A stretch of DNA of 50,759 bases from Candidatus Gorgyraea atricola. Lineage in GTDB: Bacteria > Omnitrophota > Gorgyraeia > Gorgyraeales > Gorgyraeaceae. The notes beneath the pieces are model-generated. The model was not told the origin of the DNA, did not search any database, and was given only the letters and a program-made list of their open reading frames with translations. The position numbers and the translations under genes were made by a program. The first letter of the stretch is position 1. Each line of letters opens with the position of its first letter. Shown here in pieces: positions 16,859 through 28,700 of this stretch. The stretch lies in the NCBI GenBank assembly GCA_030765235.1, contig JAVCCW010000002.1, positions 1 through 50,759 of the forward strand, read 5' to 3'.

Positions 16859-17869
16859 ATGACTAAACAGATTAAGGTTGGAAAAGTTAAGATTGGCAAG
16901 GGCGCGCCGATTGTGATCCAGTCAATGGCTAAGGCTGACACAAAGGATGTTCGTGCGACTGTTAAGCAGATCAGGCAGCTGGAGAAGGCCGGCTGTGAGA
17001 TAGTGCGTGTTGCTGTGAAAGATTTTGAGGCAGCAGCAGCTATAAAGCAGATCAAAAAGCGCATAAAGGTCCCGCTGGTCGCAGATATACATTTTGATCA
17101 TCGCCTGGCACTTTTGGCGATTCAGAATGGCGCAGACAAGATACGATTGAACCCCGGGAACATACATAAAGAGGAACAGATCATAGAGGTGGCAAAGGCG
17201 GCAAAGAGGGCGCGAGTAGCGATCAGGGTAGGCGTGAATTCAGGATCAGTTAAGGGCGGAATGGTAAAGTCAGCTTTGGATTACATAAAAATCTTGGAGA
17301 AAGCCAAGTTTTACGATATAATAGTGTCATTAAAGGCGTCAGATGTAGTAATGACTATTAAGGCATACAGGGAGTTTTCGCGAAAGTCAAAATATCCGCT
17401 TCACCTGGGTATTACAGCAGCTGGTCCTGTTTCAACAGGCCTTGTGAAGTCTTCTATAGGTATAGGCGCGCTGCTCTTAGAGGGCATAGGAGATACGATC
17501 AGGGTTTCGCTTACTGCAGACCCTTGCGAAGAAGTAATAGCAGCAAAGAATATCTTGCAGGCGCTTGGTTTGAGGCGCTTTGGGCCAGAGATAATTTCGT
17601 GCCCGACCTGCGGCAGGTGCCAGGTGGACTTGCAGAGCATAGTTAAGGAAGTCGAAGATTACATTACACATTACACATTACACATTACACAAACGCGTTG
17701 GCCCAAGATAGCAATAATGGGTTGTGAAGTGAATGGGCCGGGTGAAGCAAAGGATGCGGATATTGGCATTGCCTGCGGCAAGAAATCAGGTGTAATCTTT
17801 AAAAAAGGCAAAGTTATAAAAAGGGTAAAGGAAAAAAATATAGTAAAGGAGCTGTTAAAAAAGATATGA
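16859..17869 (+). CDS. ispG: 4-hydroxy-3-methylbut-2-en-1-yl diphosphate synthase (IspG/GcpE)
   Basis: [4Fe-4S] enzyme of the MEP pathway that makes HMBPP. The TIM-barrel part opens with VKIGKGAPIVIQSM and contains ADIHFDHRLA, IRLNPGNI and RVGVNSGS. The cluster ligands are Cys248 and Cys251 (CPTCGRC), Cys289 (MGCEVNGPGE) and Glu296. The length is 336 aa, single-module bacterial form. Between the two cysteine blocks, residues ~267-278 are encoded by a tandem word array (17659-17692) that replaces the usual linker. The stop overlaps the proS start by four bases. Confidence 0.95.
   Translation: MTKQIKVGKVKIGKGAPIVIQSMAKADTKDVRATVKQIRQLEKAGCEIVRVAVKDFEAAAAIKQIKKRIKVPLVADIHFDHRLALLAIQNGADKIRLNPGNIHKEEQIIEVAKAAKRARVAIRVGVNSGSVKGGMVKSALDYIKILEKAKFYDIIVSLKASDVVMTIKAYREFSRKSKYPLHLGITAAGPVSTGLVKSSIGIGALLLEGIGDTIRVSLTADPCEEVIAAKNILQALGLRRFGPEIISCPTCGRCQVDLQSIVKEVEDYITHYTLHITQTRWPKIAIMGCEVNGPGEAKDADIGIACGKKSGVIFKKGKVIKRVKEKNIVKELLKKI
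17659..17692. repeat. In-frame ATTACAC tandem array inside ispG
   Basis: Four to five copies of the period-7 word ATTACAC, translated as Tyr-Ile-Thr-His-Tyr-Thr-Leu-His-Ile-Thr. It lies between the CPTCGRC and MGCEVNGPGE cluster motifs, in the linker just before the strand KIAIMGCEV. The frame is kept and the catalytic residues are unaffected. Confidence 0.85.
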
Positions 17870-19578
17870 GGTGGAGTAAGTATTTTATACCAACTTTAAA
17901 AGAAGTTCCTAGTGAGGCTGAGGCTGTGAGTCATAGGCTTATGATTCGTGCTGGTTTGATTCGTAAGCTTGCTTCAGGCGCGTACACGTATCTTCCGCTT
18001 GGCCTTAGGGTGCTGAAAAAGGTTGAGGCTATTATTCGTGAGGAAATGGATGCGAAGGGCGCGCTAGAACTATTTCTACCGTCGTTGCAGCCAGTTGAGC
18101 TTTGGCACCAGTCAGGTAGATACAAGGATCTTGGAGAGGACCTGATTAAATTTAAGGACAGGCACAATCGCACAATGGTGTTTGGCCCAACACATGAAGA
18201 GGTTATTACAGATCTTGTACGGTCTAATATAAAGTCCTACCGCCAGCTTCCTATAACACTCTACCAGATCCAGACTAAATTTAGAGATGAGGTACGGCCT
18301 CGATTCGGCGTGATACGAAGCCGAGAGTTTATTATGAAAGATGCGTATAGCTTTGATAGGGACAATGCCGGGCTTGACGCGAGCTACAAAAAGATGTATG
18401 AGGCTTACGAGACGATTTTCAAGCGCTGCGGCTTGCGTGCGCTAGCAGTTGACGCAGACACTGGCGTAATGGGCGGGGATGTATCGCATGAGTTTATGGT
18501 GCTTGCGGAGAGCGGAGAGGATTTACTTGCGTATTGCTTAGCTTGCGGGTATGCGGCAAGCATAGATGTAGCAGCAGTTGGTCGAGGCGAAACCTCCGCC
18601 ATGCTTAAGCATGGCGGAGGTTTCGCCTCCGTCACTTTAAAAGAGGTGGATACTCTTGGAGTTTCAACTATTGAGAAAGTCAGCGCCTTATTAAAGGTTA
18701 AGCCTGAGGAGATGGTGAAGACGCTTGTGTATGTGGCGGATGAAGAGCCTGTTGCGATTTTGATTCGCGGTGACCACGAAGCAAATGAGGCAAAGATCAA
18801 GAAATTTCTTAAATGCGCAAAGCTAGAAATGGCAGGAGAGGATGTTATTAAAAAAGCCACTGGCGGACCAATAGGCTTTTCAGGGCCAGTTGGCATTAAA
18901 ATAAGGATCATAGCTGATCACTCTATTAAAGGTATAGCTAATTTTGTTGCAGGCGCAAATAAGAAGGATAAACACCTTATAAATGTAAACCTTGACCGTG
19001 ATTTCAAGGTAAAAGAATGGGCAGATTTGCGCATGATTACAGAGAAAGACAAGTGCCCCAAGTGCAATAAACCCATAAAACTAGAGCATGCCATTGAAAT
19101 GGGCCATGTGTTTAAGCTTGGCCTGAAATACTCCAAGGCAATGAAGGCAGAATTTCTGGATGAGGATGGAAAGCTAAAGCCAGCAGTAATGGGCTGCTAT
19201 GGTATAGGTGTAAATCGCATAATCGCAGCTGCAATAGAGTTAAATAACGACAAAAAAGGCATAATCTGGCCAAAGCCCATTGCACCATTCCAGGTAATCG
19301 TAATACCTTTAAATTATGACAAGGAAAATGTCCGCAAAGTCGCAGACCAAGTGTATAGCGACTTACAAAAGAAGGGCATAGAGGTGCTCTTAGACGACAG
19401 AAACGAGTCCGCAGGCATCAAATTCAACGACGCTGAACTAATCGGCATACCTTATCAAGTGGTAATAGGAGAAAGGGCCCTTAAGAAAGGAGTAGTAGAA
19501 GTAAAAAACAGAAAAACCGCTAAGATTCAAGAGATCAAGCCAAAGGATATCAAGGATATTATCCCCACCTTAACCTGA
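17866..19578 (+). CDS. proS: Prolyl-tRNA synthetase with editing (INS) domain
   Basis: Class II aminoacyl-tRNA synthetase that charges tRNA-Pro and clears mischarged Ala-tRNA. Motif 1 is around GLRVLKKVEAIIREEMDAKGALELFLPSLQP, motif 2 around TKFRDEVRPRFGVIRSREF, and motif 3 around GCYGIGVNRIIAAAIE. The INS editing domain lies at about 257-400 and the anticodon-binding domain at the C-terminus (ending EIKPKDIKDII). The length of 570 aa is normal for the bacterial type. A 46-bp palindrome (18584-18629) is inserted in frame at residues ~240-255, in the linker between the catalytic core and the INS domain. Confidence 0.97.
   Translation: MRWSKYFIPTLKEVPSEAEAVSHRLMIRAGLIRKLASGAYTYLPLGLRVLKKVEAIIREEMDAKGALELFLPSLQPVELWHQSGRYKDLGEDLIKFKDRHNRTMVFGPTHEEVITDLVRSNIKSYRQLPITLYQIQTKFRDEVRPRFGVIRSREFIMKDAYSFDRDNAGLDASYKKMYEAYETIFKRCGLRALAVDADTGVMGGDVSHEFMVLAESGEDLLAYCLACGYAASIDVAAVGRGETSAMLKHGGGFASVTLKEVDTLGVSTIEKVSALLKVKPEEMVKTLVYVADEEPVAILIRGDHEANEAKIKKFLKCAKLEMAGEDVIKKATGGPIGFSGPVGIKIRIIADHSIKGIANFVAGANKKDKHLINVNLDRDFKVKEWADLRMITEKDKCPKCNKPIKLEHAIEMGHVFKLGLKYSKAMKAEFLDEDGKLKPAVMGCYGIGVNRIIAAAIELNNDKKGIIWPKPIAPFQVIVIPLNYDKENVRKVADQVYSDLQKKGIEVLLDDRNESAGIKFNDAELIGIPYQVVIGERALKKGVVEVKNRKTAKIQEIKPKDIKDIIPTLT
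18584..18629. repeat. 46-bp perfect palindrome inside proS
   Basis: Two 23-nt arms, left arm GAGGCGAAACCTCCGCCATG then CTT, meet without a spacer at CTTAAG. It is translated in frame as Gly-Glu-Thr-Ser-Ala-Met-Leu-Lys-His-Gly-Gly-Gly-Phe-Ala-Ser. The right arm reads AGCATGGCGGAGGTTTCGCC, which resembles the arm AGCAACCCCGGAGGTTGCC of the equally long palindrome at 32807-32852, so both probably belong to one family. Confidence 0.9.
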
Positions 19579-19589
19579 CAAATTTGTCA
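19576..19589. other. 14-bp palindrome upstream of the giant gene promoter
   Basis: TGACAAATTTGTCA overlaps the proS stop and lies 10 bp before the -35 box of the giant gene. It could be an operator or a weak hairpin. There is no T-tract, so a terminator is less likely. Confidence 0.35.
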
Positions 19590-19599
19590 CAATATGCGC

Positions 19600-19628
19600 T
19601 TGACAAGAAAACGTTTTTATGCTAAACT
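19600..19628 (+). promoter_or_regulatory. Sigma70-type promoter for the giant ORF
   Basis: TTGACA at 19600-19605, exactly 17 nt, then TAAACT at 19623-19628. The AT-rich leader runs to a Shine-Dalgarno AAGGAG about 8 bases before the ATG at 19712. The same TAAACT -10 box is used at 49638 for another exported protein. Confidence 0.75.
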
Positions 19629-19711
19629 TATACTAGTTGAATAGTTTATAAATATATTATAAAATGCTATATATAACCTATGTATAACACAGATATATAA
19701 GGAGAGTTTTA

Positions 19712-22700
19712 ATGTACCGCACTAAAATCAACAAGGTCATTTCAATCGTAACAATCCTAATATTTTTCCTGACAAATTTCGCATCTGCAGCGCCAAGGTC
19801 CCATCTCAGGGCTCCGATGTCTTTTAATAAAGAGATGATAGCAGAGCAGAAAGATATAACTGAAGACACCCAATCTAAAACTGAGACCATGCCTGTGAAG
19901 ATGCTGAAGCCAGTCGAGGTAATAGATGAAAAAACTGGGAAGAAAAGCATAAAGTATGTTGTAAGGCGTGGGCAGGGTAAGGTTGTAGAGGCTGGGAAAA
20001 CGATATTTAGTAGGCTATTGAAGGATTATAAGATAGAGGTTTCAGATGGTGCAAGTGACAGTGTCAAAAAGGTAGCTGCCATACATACTGAGGCAGGTAG
20101 AACGATATTGTCGAAATACGAGAAACAGGGTTTTGTAAAAGAGGTATTGACTGAAGTCAAGAAGGCGCGTGTTTCAAAGAATGTTGAATTTGTAGAAGAT
20201 AATGACACACTTATGGACATAGCGCCTGCGTCTACAGATATATCAGATACTCAAAAAAAGGTTACTAGATTTGACTTGGATCTAGCAAATAGAGACGTAA
20301 TTGATATAGAATATGGAGAAGATACGAATCTCACCTCAAAAGATCCTGAGATACTCCTTGGCACATTAGTACTTTCTGCCTTGGGTCAATTTCACGAATG
20401 GTGCCATCTCTCAGGCATGGATCAACAGCTTGCCATAATGAAGACATTTGATCTGCATGACGTCATGAGCCAAAAGGAAAAAAATGCCCTGTATAAAGTC
20501 CTGGATGCAGGAAGGATAGATGGGAATAATTCCTTTGCCATGGCATTAAAGGCACAGGGCAATTTTGGCCTTGCGCAAGAGATTGAAGAGGAATGGAATG
20601 TTGAGTCGCTTTTGGGTATACCAAGCACAGTGCTTCATGATGTAGGTGTAGCTTTGTCTCAGCAAAAGGCAAGAGAGTTTTGGAATACTATAGAGAACTC
20701 GGAAGGATATGAGACCCTTAAAGAGGCGCTAAAGTCTGTATTTAAAGATGACGGACGACGACGATATGATAACGATAAAAAAGAAGAACTCCTTGTCAAT
20801 ATAGAAAGGGCGCTTAAGTGGAAGGATCAGTGGGCATTGTGGCTAATGGGCCAGGAGCTAATAGATGTGGCCTATGACCAGCAAAAGGTGGCAGAGTTAC
20901 TTAGGGACACAGAAGACGGGGATATAGATGAGAAGAGAAGACAGATCGATGCGGCAATAACATCTAGTTTTGACGATGACGCAGAGATCGGGAACATAAA
21001 AAGGGTAAGCGACAAGATGCGCGAGGAAGACATCATGCTTGTGTGTGGAAGGGTCAGTCGCTCATTCGGCAATCAGATGCTTCTTTTAAGTAATTCAAAA
21101 AAAATAAAGGACCTTTCTCCATTAAGAGATATCACCCTTAAATTAGAAAAGGCAGCCAAAGGCGTTGAAGAGCTTTCTCCAGCTGTAAACAGGTTTAGAA
21201 ACCTTGCATTCGGAGTCGGAAAGAAAAAGAAGGTGTTTCTCTCGCAGCTTAAAGGTGCTGCCTGGCACATGGGCCGCGATTTAGATGATTGGGTCAGGGA
21301 AAGATCAGAAGAGATAAATAATGAAAAAGAAAAAGAAGACCAAAAACACTTTGGCGGAAGGCCTGACTCGTATTTTGAGAATTTGACAAAGAAGCTCTAT
21401 GCAAAGTCTATAGAGATAAAAAAACTCCTCAATGAATACGAAGATACTATTAAATACGCAGACTCAAAGAATTCAGCCTATCTGATTCTCCAACAAAGAT
21501 TCTTACCAGGAGAGACCCAGAGAATAGCGCAGTTAAACTATGGCCAGGACGCGTTTCCAGGAAAGATAGAAGTATTAAAGGACTTTTTTAGAAAAGGCAG
21601 CGCTCTCAGGTATGCTACAAAAGGAGACGCGACCTTTACCCGGCCTGATGGAAAAAAGGTTACTTACAGCTGGCTCACAAAAGCAAATCACTGGATAGAG
21701 TCCATACCTTTATTTATCAAGGAAAGGGTGATCAAAGAAACAGTTATAGGACCGGATGGAAAAGAGATAGAGATAGAGAAGACACAGACAGAGGTTGATC
21801 AGGCTGGCATGGAGGCATTTTTTAGATGGGTAGCTGAGGAAGCGGCAAAGAACTGTGATGAGGTAATGGATTCTGAGCACGTGACTCTGGGCCGTGAGTT
21901 ACTCGTAGATGAACTTGTAAAATCAGATAATAAGGTTGGTGAAAAATTAGAGGTTTTAAGGAAACAATTTGAAAAAGAAAAAAAGAAAGGACTCAAAAGC
22001 AAAAGGCCCAGTATTGCGCGTGATCTTTGGAATAGGCTTATAATTGGAGGCAAGGTAAAAACCAGACTAACCAGAAAACAAGTTGAAAAAATATCAGAGG
22101 AATATGGCAAGGAAGAGGCATATCGCCAGATAATCATTGAAAACGCATTAGGTGAAAGAGTTGCAGAATTAGGCGCCTTGATAGGAAAGGCATATGAGGA
22201 TAACATAGAAGACATTTCATTATACAAAGAACAGAAATCTACACCAAGGATCAACGCAGTAAGGGACAAGGTTATTAAGGCAGGCCTTGTTACTGCAGAT
22301 AGCGAATTAACATCTGATCTAACAGAAAAAGCCGTGGCATTAGAGGAAGAGGCATACAAGAAAAGACGGCCTGTGACTACTGTGCATATCCTTACCACTG
22401 AATCAGCAGGCATGACAGGCGGTTTTGTCCAGACATGGTTAGAGAGTGAAATGTCCATGTATAATCTGATCAAAGGCGAAGGATGGGAAAAGGAAGTAGA
22501 AGATAAGGTAGATGAATATAAACAGCGTCTTAATGCCCTAAATATGAGCGTGATAAATGACTTTGGTATGTGGTCTGAAGTAGAGGAGGCAAAGGTATTG
22601 AATAATCTGAAGAAAGATGACGATGCTGCTGCTATGGGCATAGTTGTTTCAATGAATAGGCCTTTGGCAGAAGAAGTAGCAAAACTTGCAACGCTCATAG

Positions 22701-25700
22701 AGTTTTATGAGAGAAGGGACAAGAAAGTAGACCTAGACAATAAAGAGGATCCAAAAGAGGTAGATGCTTATATAAAGAAAAACAAAAAAAACCTTGAGGA
22801 AACGGCAAGAGGACGTGTCATAGACTACAATGGAAGTGCTATAGAAGATCGTGTAGAAATACTGATGGAAGAAGGCCTAAGCAGGAAAAAAGCAGAACTA
22901 AAGGCCATAAAAGAGAATAAGGATTTTAAAGAGGATTTTGATAATTTCATACGTATCGAGGCAAGGGCCGGGCTTTTATTAGAGTTACATGAAGAAAACA
23001 AGGACCTTGCGCTTAAAGAAAAGGCACAGGAGTATCTTCGCAATCATACTTCATTAGCCAAGTCTATAGCAAGAAGAGAGGTCATAGCAAAGCACAGGGC
23101 ATGGGGTTTAACAAGTGATGTAAGATATAACTACACTGCAAGCGGAGCAAAAAAGAGGTATAACTTGATCTATGTGCCCAGCAGAGTTGACCTGGGCGCT
23201 GAAGAGATGGAGTCGATCGTAAGGTGGTTTCAGTGGTTAAGCGCAAAGGACGAAGAAGCGGAGATCGCAGGTATAGAGTTTTATAACCAGATAAATGAGG
23301 CAGGCGTGGTAGCAAAGCCATGGCTTGAGTGGCAGGAGATACAAAAGACTGCTGAGAATGCCAGCATGGAAGTTGGCAAGGCATTTGCTGCAATGGTTTC
23401 CAAGACAGTAAGAGCTGTTGGCGTAGGAGATGCGCAATTTATGCTGTACCAGATGAGGCTTAGGAGGGATAAAGATAGAGGTGCCCCGCCTCCTTCAGCA
23501 GGATACGCAGGATATTGCGTTACAAAGGATGGGTTATTTCTTGCGTATGTAGGTGGGCTTCTAAACGAGAGAATACTAACACAGATGGGCATCCCAAAGG
23601 AGCTGCATCCTTTGGTTAAAGATATAGCAAAGAAGCTCCTGCGGGAAAGGTCTCAGTTTGCAAGTGAATTTGAATGGGAGACCTGGGCAGCCAAGGAGAT
23701 ATTAAGTGAAGAAAAAATAGATGAATTCATGCGCCCTTATATTGAGGTAAGAAAAAAGAAAGTAGGCCTACGAGAAGAAGATATACTTGTAATGAACTTG
23801 ACAAAGATAGCTAAGGTATTAGGAGAGTTAGGGAAGCCATGGGAGGAAGTAGCTACTGCTGACCAGATATTTGAGAATATTGGCGCGCGCATGGCGCAGA
23901 AGGTAATGATAGAAGATGTTGAAAAGATACAGAGGTACATGGTTACGGATAAAACTTCTTTAATAAGAAGGACTCTAGCTAAACATGGCATGAGAGATGG
24001 CGCAATAGTTGTGCTTACGTCAGAATATAAAAAGGTCCAGGATCTAAGGACTTCAGCAGGCTTAAGAAGAAAGGATCAGCTGGCGCACATAGGAGATGCC
24101 CTTGTACATCAGCTTCTCCCTGAAGGACAGTTTTTGTATTATCTGGATGAACTTGGTTTTACATCTTTACCAAAACTCGAGACTGAAAAAAAGAAAATTC
24201 AAAAGCTATCGGGTGATGAGAAAAAGAGAAAGATGCGCGTATTAGAGCGGAGGAAGATGGTAAGTAAGGCCATGTATGATGATTTTAAACTTGTTGATGG
24301 AAAAGATGATGAGGTAATCAAGAAATTCGAAGAAGATTTTAAACCAGCTGGCCATATGGCAGATATAAGAGATGTTTCATCCACAAGGGCATCTACTGAA
24401 GATGCGTTGCATTATCATGACGATACACGGTTAGAACAGATAGCAGACCAAACTGCAATTAGATTAGCAGAATATGGCCTTACAGAGGATCAGATAAATA
24501 CAAATGCATACGTATATGGAGGGGAACTTGAAAAATGGGCAGGTATAAAAGATCTGCCAGAAAAGGATAGAAAAAAACTACTCAATAGCGAGATCCATTA
24601 CAAGATAAAAGGCGAGCCCTATTCAGTCTCTATTAAGGGCGCGATACATGCATTGGTTTTAAAAGAAAGAGGCCTTTATCATAGTTACATGCAGGCGATC
24701 CAGGGCTCTGATGTAGTGGACTTTGACATAGATTTTCCAGAACTTCTTGAGATAGGATATGACTATCCAAAGCTTATTAAACTGATGCTTACGGGAAGGC
24801 CAAACAGTAAGCTCTATGTATCAGATAGCGGCGTAGGAAGAATAAACAACTCATATACAGATGAGGATATCATGATGTTTTTTGCAGCATGCGATAATAT
24901 AGCAGGGCCAGGAAAAGGTATATATACATCTATTGATAAGGGCTGGAAGGTTATTGAACATCTGCGTGAAGAAAATATGATGCCTAAGAGGCAGCGCTCA
25001 GCAAGGATATTAGAGGCCTTGGGGAAAGTCGCAGACAGTGATGGAGATATAGGAAACATTGAAGAAGCGCAAGAGATTTATTATAGTATCATGGATCAGA
25101 TAATTAACAGGAATGAGGCAGATCAACAAATGCAGGACGAAATAACATACAAGGACTATGGCCGCTGGAGAGAAAGAGATCAGTTTATAACAGAAGGCCT
25201 TTCAAGAGTAAATCAGGGCCTTGGTTTAGATCAGCTTGATTTTGGCACATGGCTTACAATGGGCGGAAGATATCTGGTAGTTGGTAAGTCAGAAGAAGAG
25301 ATACAGAAGATAAGAGAGAAGTTTAGCAAGGCCATTAATATTATAAGCACACGCTCTTCGGGAACAGCATCGAACGAGAATGTCAAGGTTGTAAATAAAC
25401 AGCATGAAAATGAGATTGCTAGAGCGCTTGCATTGCCTGAATTTATTCCAGAGGCTCAGAAGTATAAAGAGAAAGAAATGAAGGAAGGCTCTTCAAAGGC
25501 ATCGGAGGACGCAGCAAGTGAGGCTTTAAAGAAGAGGGCTGCATACCGTCTTAAGGCAATAAGGTTTAGGGCGTTTGGACGCAGAGAAGAAGGATTTGAA
25601 GAAGTTTTGAAAGCAGATGAGCATAAAGGAAAGAGCTTTGATCATTATATCGATGAGGCAAGAGGTAGTTTAGGCGCTTTACAGTCATCGATGCAGGAAT

Positions 25701-28700
25701 TGTTTGATGCGAAAGGCCGTCCTGAAGAGCAGGTAGAGATCAGGGACCGTCTGAATAGTCATACAGGTAAATTCCTTGCACATGCAAAATTAGGCCTGGA
25801 AAGTATTGTAAATGAGATAATGCCTGAAGGTACAGATAAAGAGAAAGAAGAAAAAGAGAAGTTTTTGAAAAACATAAAAGACCTCTACACAGGCAGGGAG
25901 ATAAATATTGATATATGGAGGAAGATTGGAGGCACTTATACAGATTCTAAGGGTGACTTTGGTAGACTCGCAGAGGCTGCAAAAGGAGATAAGAAAAAAC
26001 TTGAAAAAATAGCTGAAGCAGGAATAGAGCTATTTTATGCAACCTTTGCTATTGGCCAGACAATAGAATTCGTGCAGCTGGAAAGGCAAAATGTAGAGCA
26101 GGATAAGCTGTGGCATGACTTGGCTGATTTCTTTGGCGAGACCATATATGATCACATGGCACCATACCTACCTTATGTACTTACAAAAGGCGAAGGTTAT
26201 AAGGATTACACAAGAGACCAGCTGTATGCATTGGCTGTTAAAAAACATAAGTGGCTGGATGATTATTTTCTTAGTATTTATTCCAATATTACTGATGTAG
26301 CAGACTGGAGCCAGGAAGAAAAGGATGCATATTTTGGTAATTTTAAAGATGGTAAGGAAATAGTTCCTGTAGGAAATAATGCGCCTACAGAGGCTGGAAG
26401 AAAGTGGCGTTCCTATGGCACAAAGAGGCAGCTTGCTTTTAATATGAGTGACGGTTTTCATATACCTTTGGTATTTCCTGAGTTTGATCCAGACATAATA
26501 AATGCTGATGAAAGTATTGTTGTAAATATGGGTTTTCCGCCTTCAAGAACACATACCGCAACCTTAATTAGAAAGAGCGCTGCTCTTAACAGGCAAAGAT
26601 TAGCGCGTGGTAAGCGAGGCGCAATTATAGTAGCAAATAGATATGATGAGCCTCAAGATGTGGGTGGCAAAAAGCCTGTTATCATGAATAAGTCCGGGTT
26701 TATCTGTATCTCAAAAGAGCAGGCTGTAGAGGCCCTGGTTAAGAATAAGGGTTACAAAAGAAAAGATGCACGAAAACTCGTTGATAAAATAGAAAGAGAA
26801 GATTTTATAAAAAGCATGATGAAGAATACCAGGTGTAAGCGAAGAGATGCAGAGAAAGAGGCAATACGACTACAGAAGAAAGGTGTACGCATATCACAGG
26901 GTATAATGATAGCAGGGCGTTTTACAAAGCCTATTAAGGCTGATAATGTCATACCATATCACCAATTAGAATTATTTGAAGAAGGAGAGCTTCAGAAATT
27001 AGGCCTGCCTGCTACGGTTCAGACATTGGCAAGCTTTGACGCATCTTATGATAAGGCGCTGTATAAGGATATATTTGAAGGTTCAGGCGTAAGCACTCCT
27101 GCTGAGATTCGTTGGCTCGAGAAATATGAAAAAGGTAAGAGTGAAGAGGAGATTATAAAGCTTATTATAGACGGTGTCCCAGGGACTGACTATAAAGGTT
27201 TAAAGGAATTTTCAAAGGAGTTTCCAGATATTGTTATAAAAGGTAGTTGGGAGTCTGGCGCTAGAAACCTTGATACCTTTACTATTTTAAAGGGCGGTGA
27301 TTTAGAGAAGGCAGCTAAGTTTGTCTATGATGTGGTGCATGCAAGGAGTGTACTGCAAAATGTAGTAATACAAGAGGCACTTTTGTGGTCGCCAGAAGTA
27401 TGGGCTTCAGAAGGTCTTTTACAGATGTTTGTAGATAGGCAAATTATGGAGGGCAATGTATCTGTAAAGCGAGAGTCGTATCCTAAAGACAGGATATATG
27501 CGACGTTTAGAGGTATATTTAGCTCACCTGGCCCAGGTCAAGAGTATGAAATGACTCATCCTATACTTCTAATGAATTTACAGGTCGCTACTAATGTAGG
27601 AAAAGGCGGCACATTAGAGTGTTTATTGGAAGAGTTTATACAGCCTGAGTATCAGAAAATGATCTTGGATGATCTTAAGAAAAAAGGCATATTGGTAAAC
27701 AAGGCTATGACTAAATACATGGAAGAGAAATATCCTGAGATAGCTGAGCAGAAAGAGGGCGAGAGCGATGAGGTGTTTGCGCTTAGAAAGAACACGCATT
27801 TAAAAGACTTAAGGGGCGTTCCTTACAGCTGGATACCATATCTTATGAATGATTTTGCACTAAAGATAGAATGGGAAACACCAGGTGAGCTCGTAGATGT
27901 CGAACCTATTTATAATGAAGCAGGAGTTAGAATAGGTGGTAGGCCCATATTGAGAGATGAAAATGGGAAAAGGTTTGAGGGCAAGATAAAAATAATAGCA
28001 ACAGAAATGCGTTTATTCGAGCCTAATACAGGCATAGGTCTTGTCCCGAATTTTTCACAAAGGCAAGAGGCCAAGGAATGGAGAGCTGCTCTTAGAGAAG
28101 GACGGGATTTTAATATTGATAATGTTGGGATAGATGATATTAGGCTCTTAGAAAATATAGGCGTGGAGCCAGGAGAAGAGACTCGCATAGCTAATCTTGG
28201 ACCAAGTGCATTTCCGCCATCTTCACCTGGCCCTCGTAAAACTTCTCCTGATAAAAAGCTTGATGTAGAAACAAAAGAGTCAACTATGCTCGAGAGGGCA
28301 GCAGAAAAGGCTAGGGCTGCGCTTGGCATGGCCAAGGATCAAAAATTCACCATAGAGCAGATGAGTGTCCTAGCTAAGTATTGGGCTATAGAGCAGGGTC
28401 AGGCAATAGTTGATTTAAACCCTGAGAAGTTTAATATTGAAGATGCGATTAGGAATACAAGCTTTATTCGACTTAGTAAGATTGTAAAAGCAGGGCTTGT
28501 AAAAGGCCTTGATTTGAAAAATCTCAACACAAACCAGAATTATTATTTCACAAGGATCAAGGATCTTGCAATAGAGCAGGCAATAGGTGGCGAACGCGTT
28601 GCGCCAGAGCTCCAAATAGTGCCTGGCAAGGTAAAGGTAAAGGAAGCAAAGAAGATTTTAGGGGATCTGGAGAGTTTCGCAATAGTGCATGAGGGTGGAA

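Noticed and set aside
17659-17692. CRISPR-like short repeats (this and the other word arrays)
   Set aside because: Units are 7-12 bases without spacers of uniform length and with no cas genes, so they are tandem words and not a CRISPR array.
21799-22698. 299-codon open frame on the minus strand inside the giant gene
   Set aside because: The translation is Ser/Phe/Leu-rich without domains, and it is the shadow of a strongly coding plus-strand frame rich in Glu/Lys codons.
26115-26300. 61-codon plus-strand frame overlapping the giant gene
   Set aside because: Different frame within a continuous conserved-looking coding region, with no ribosome site and no recognisable product.
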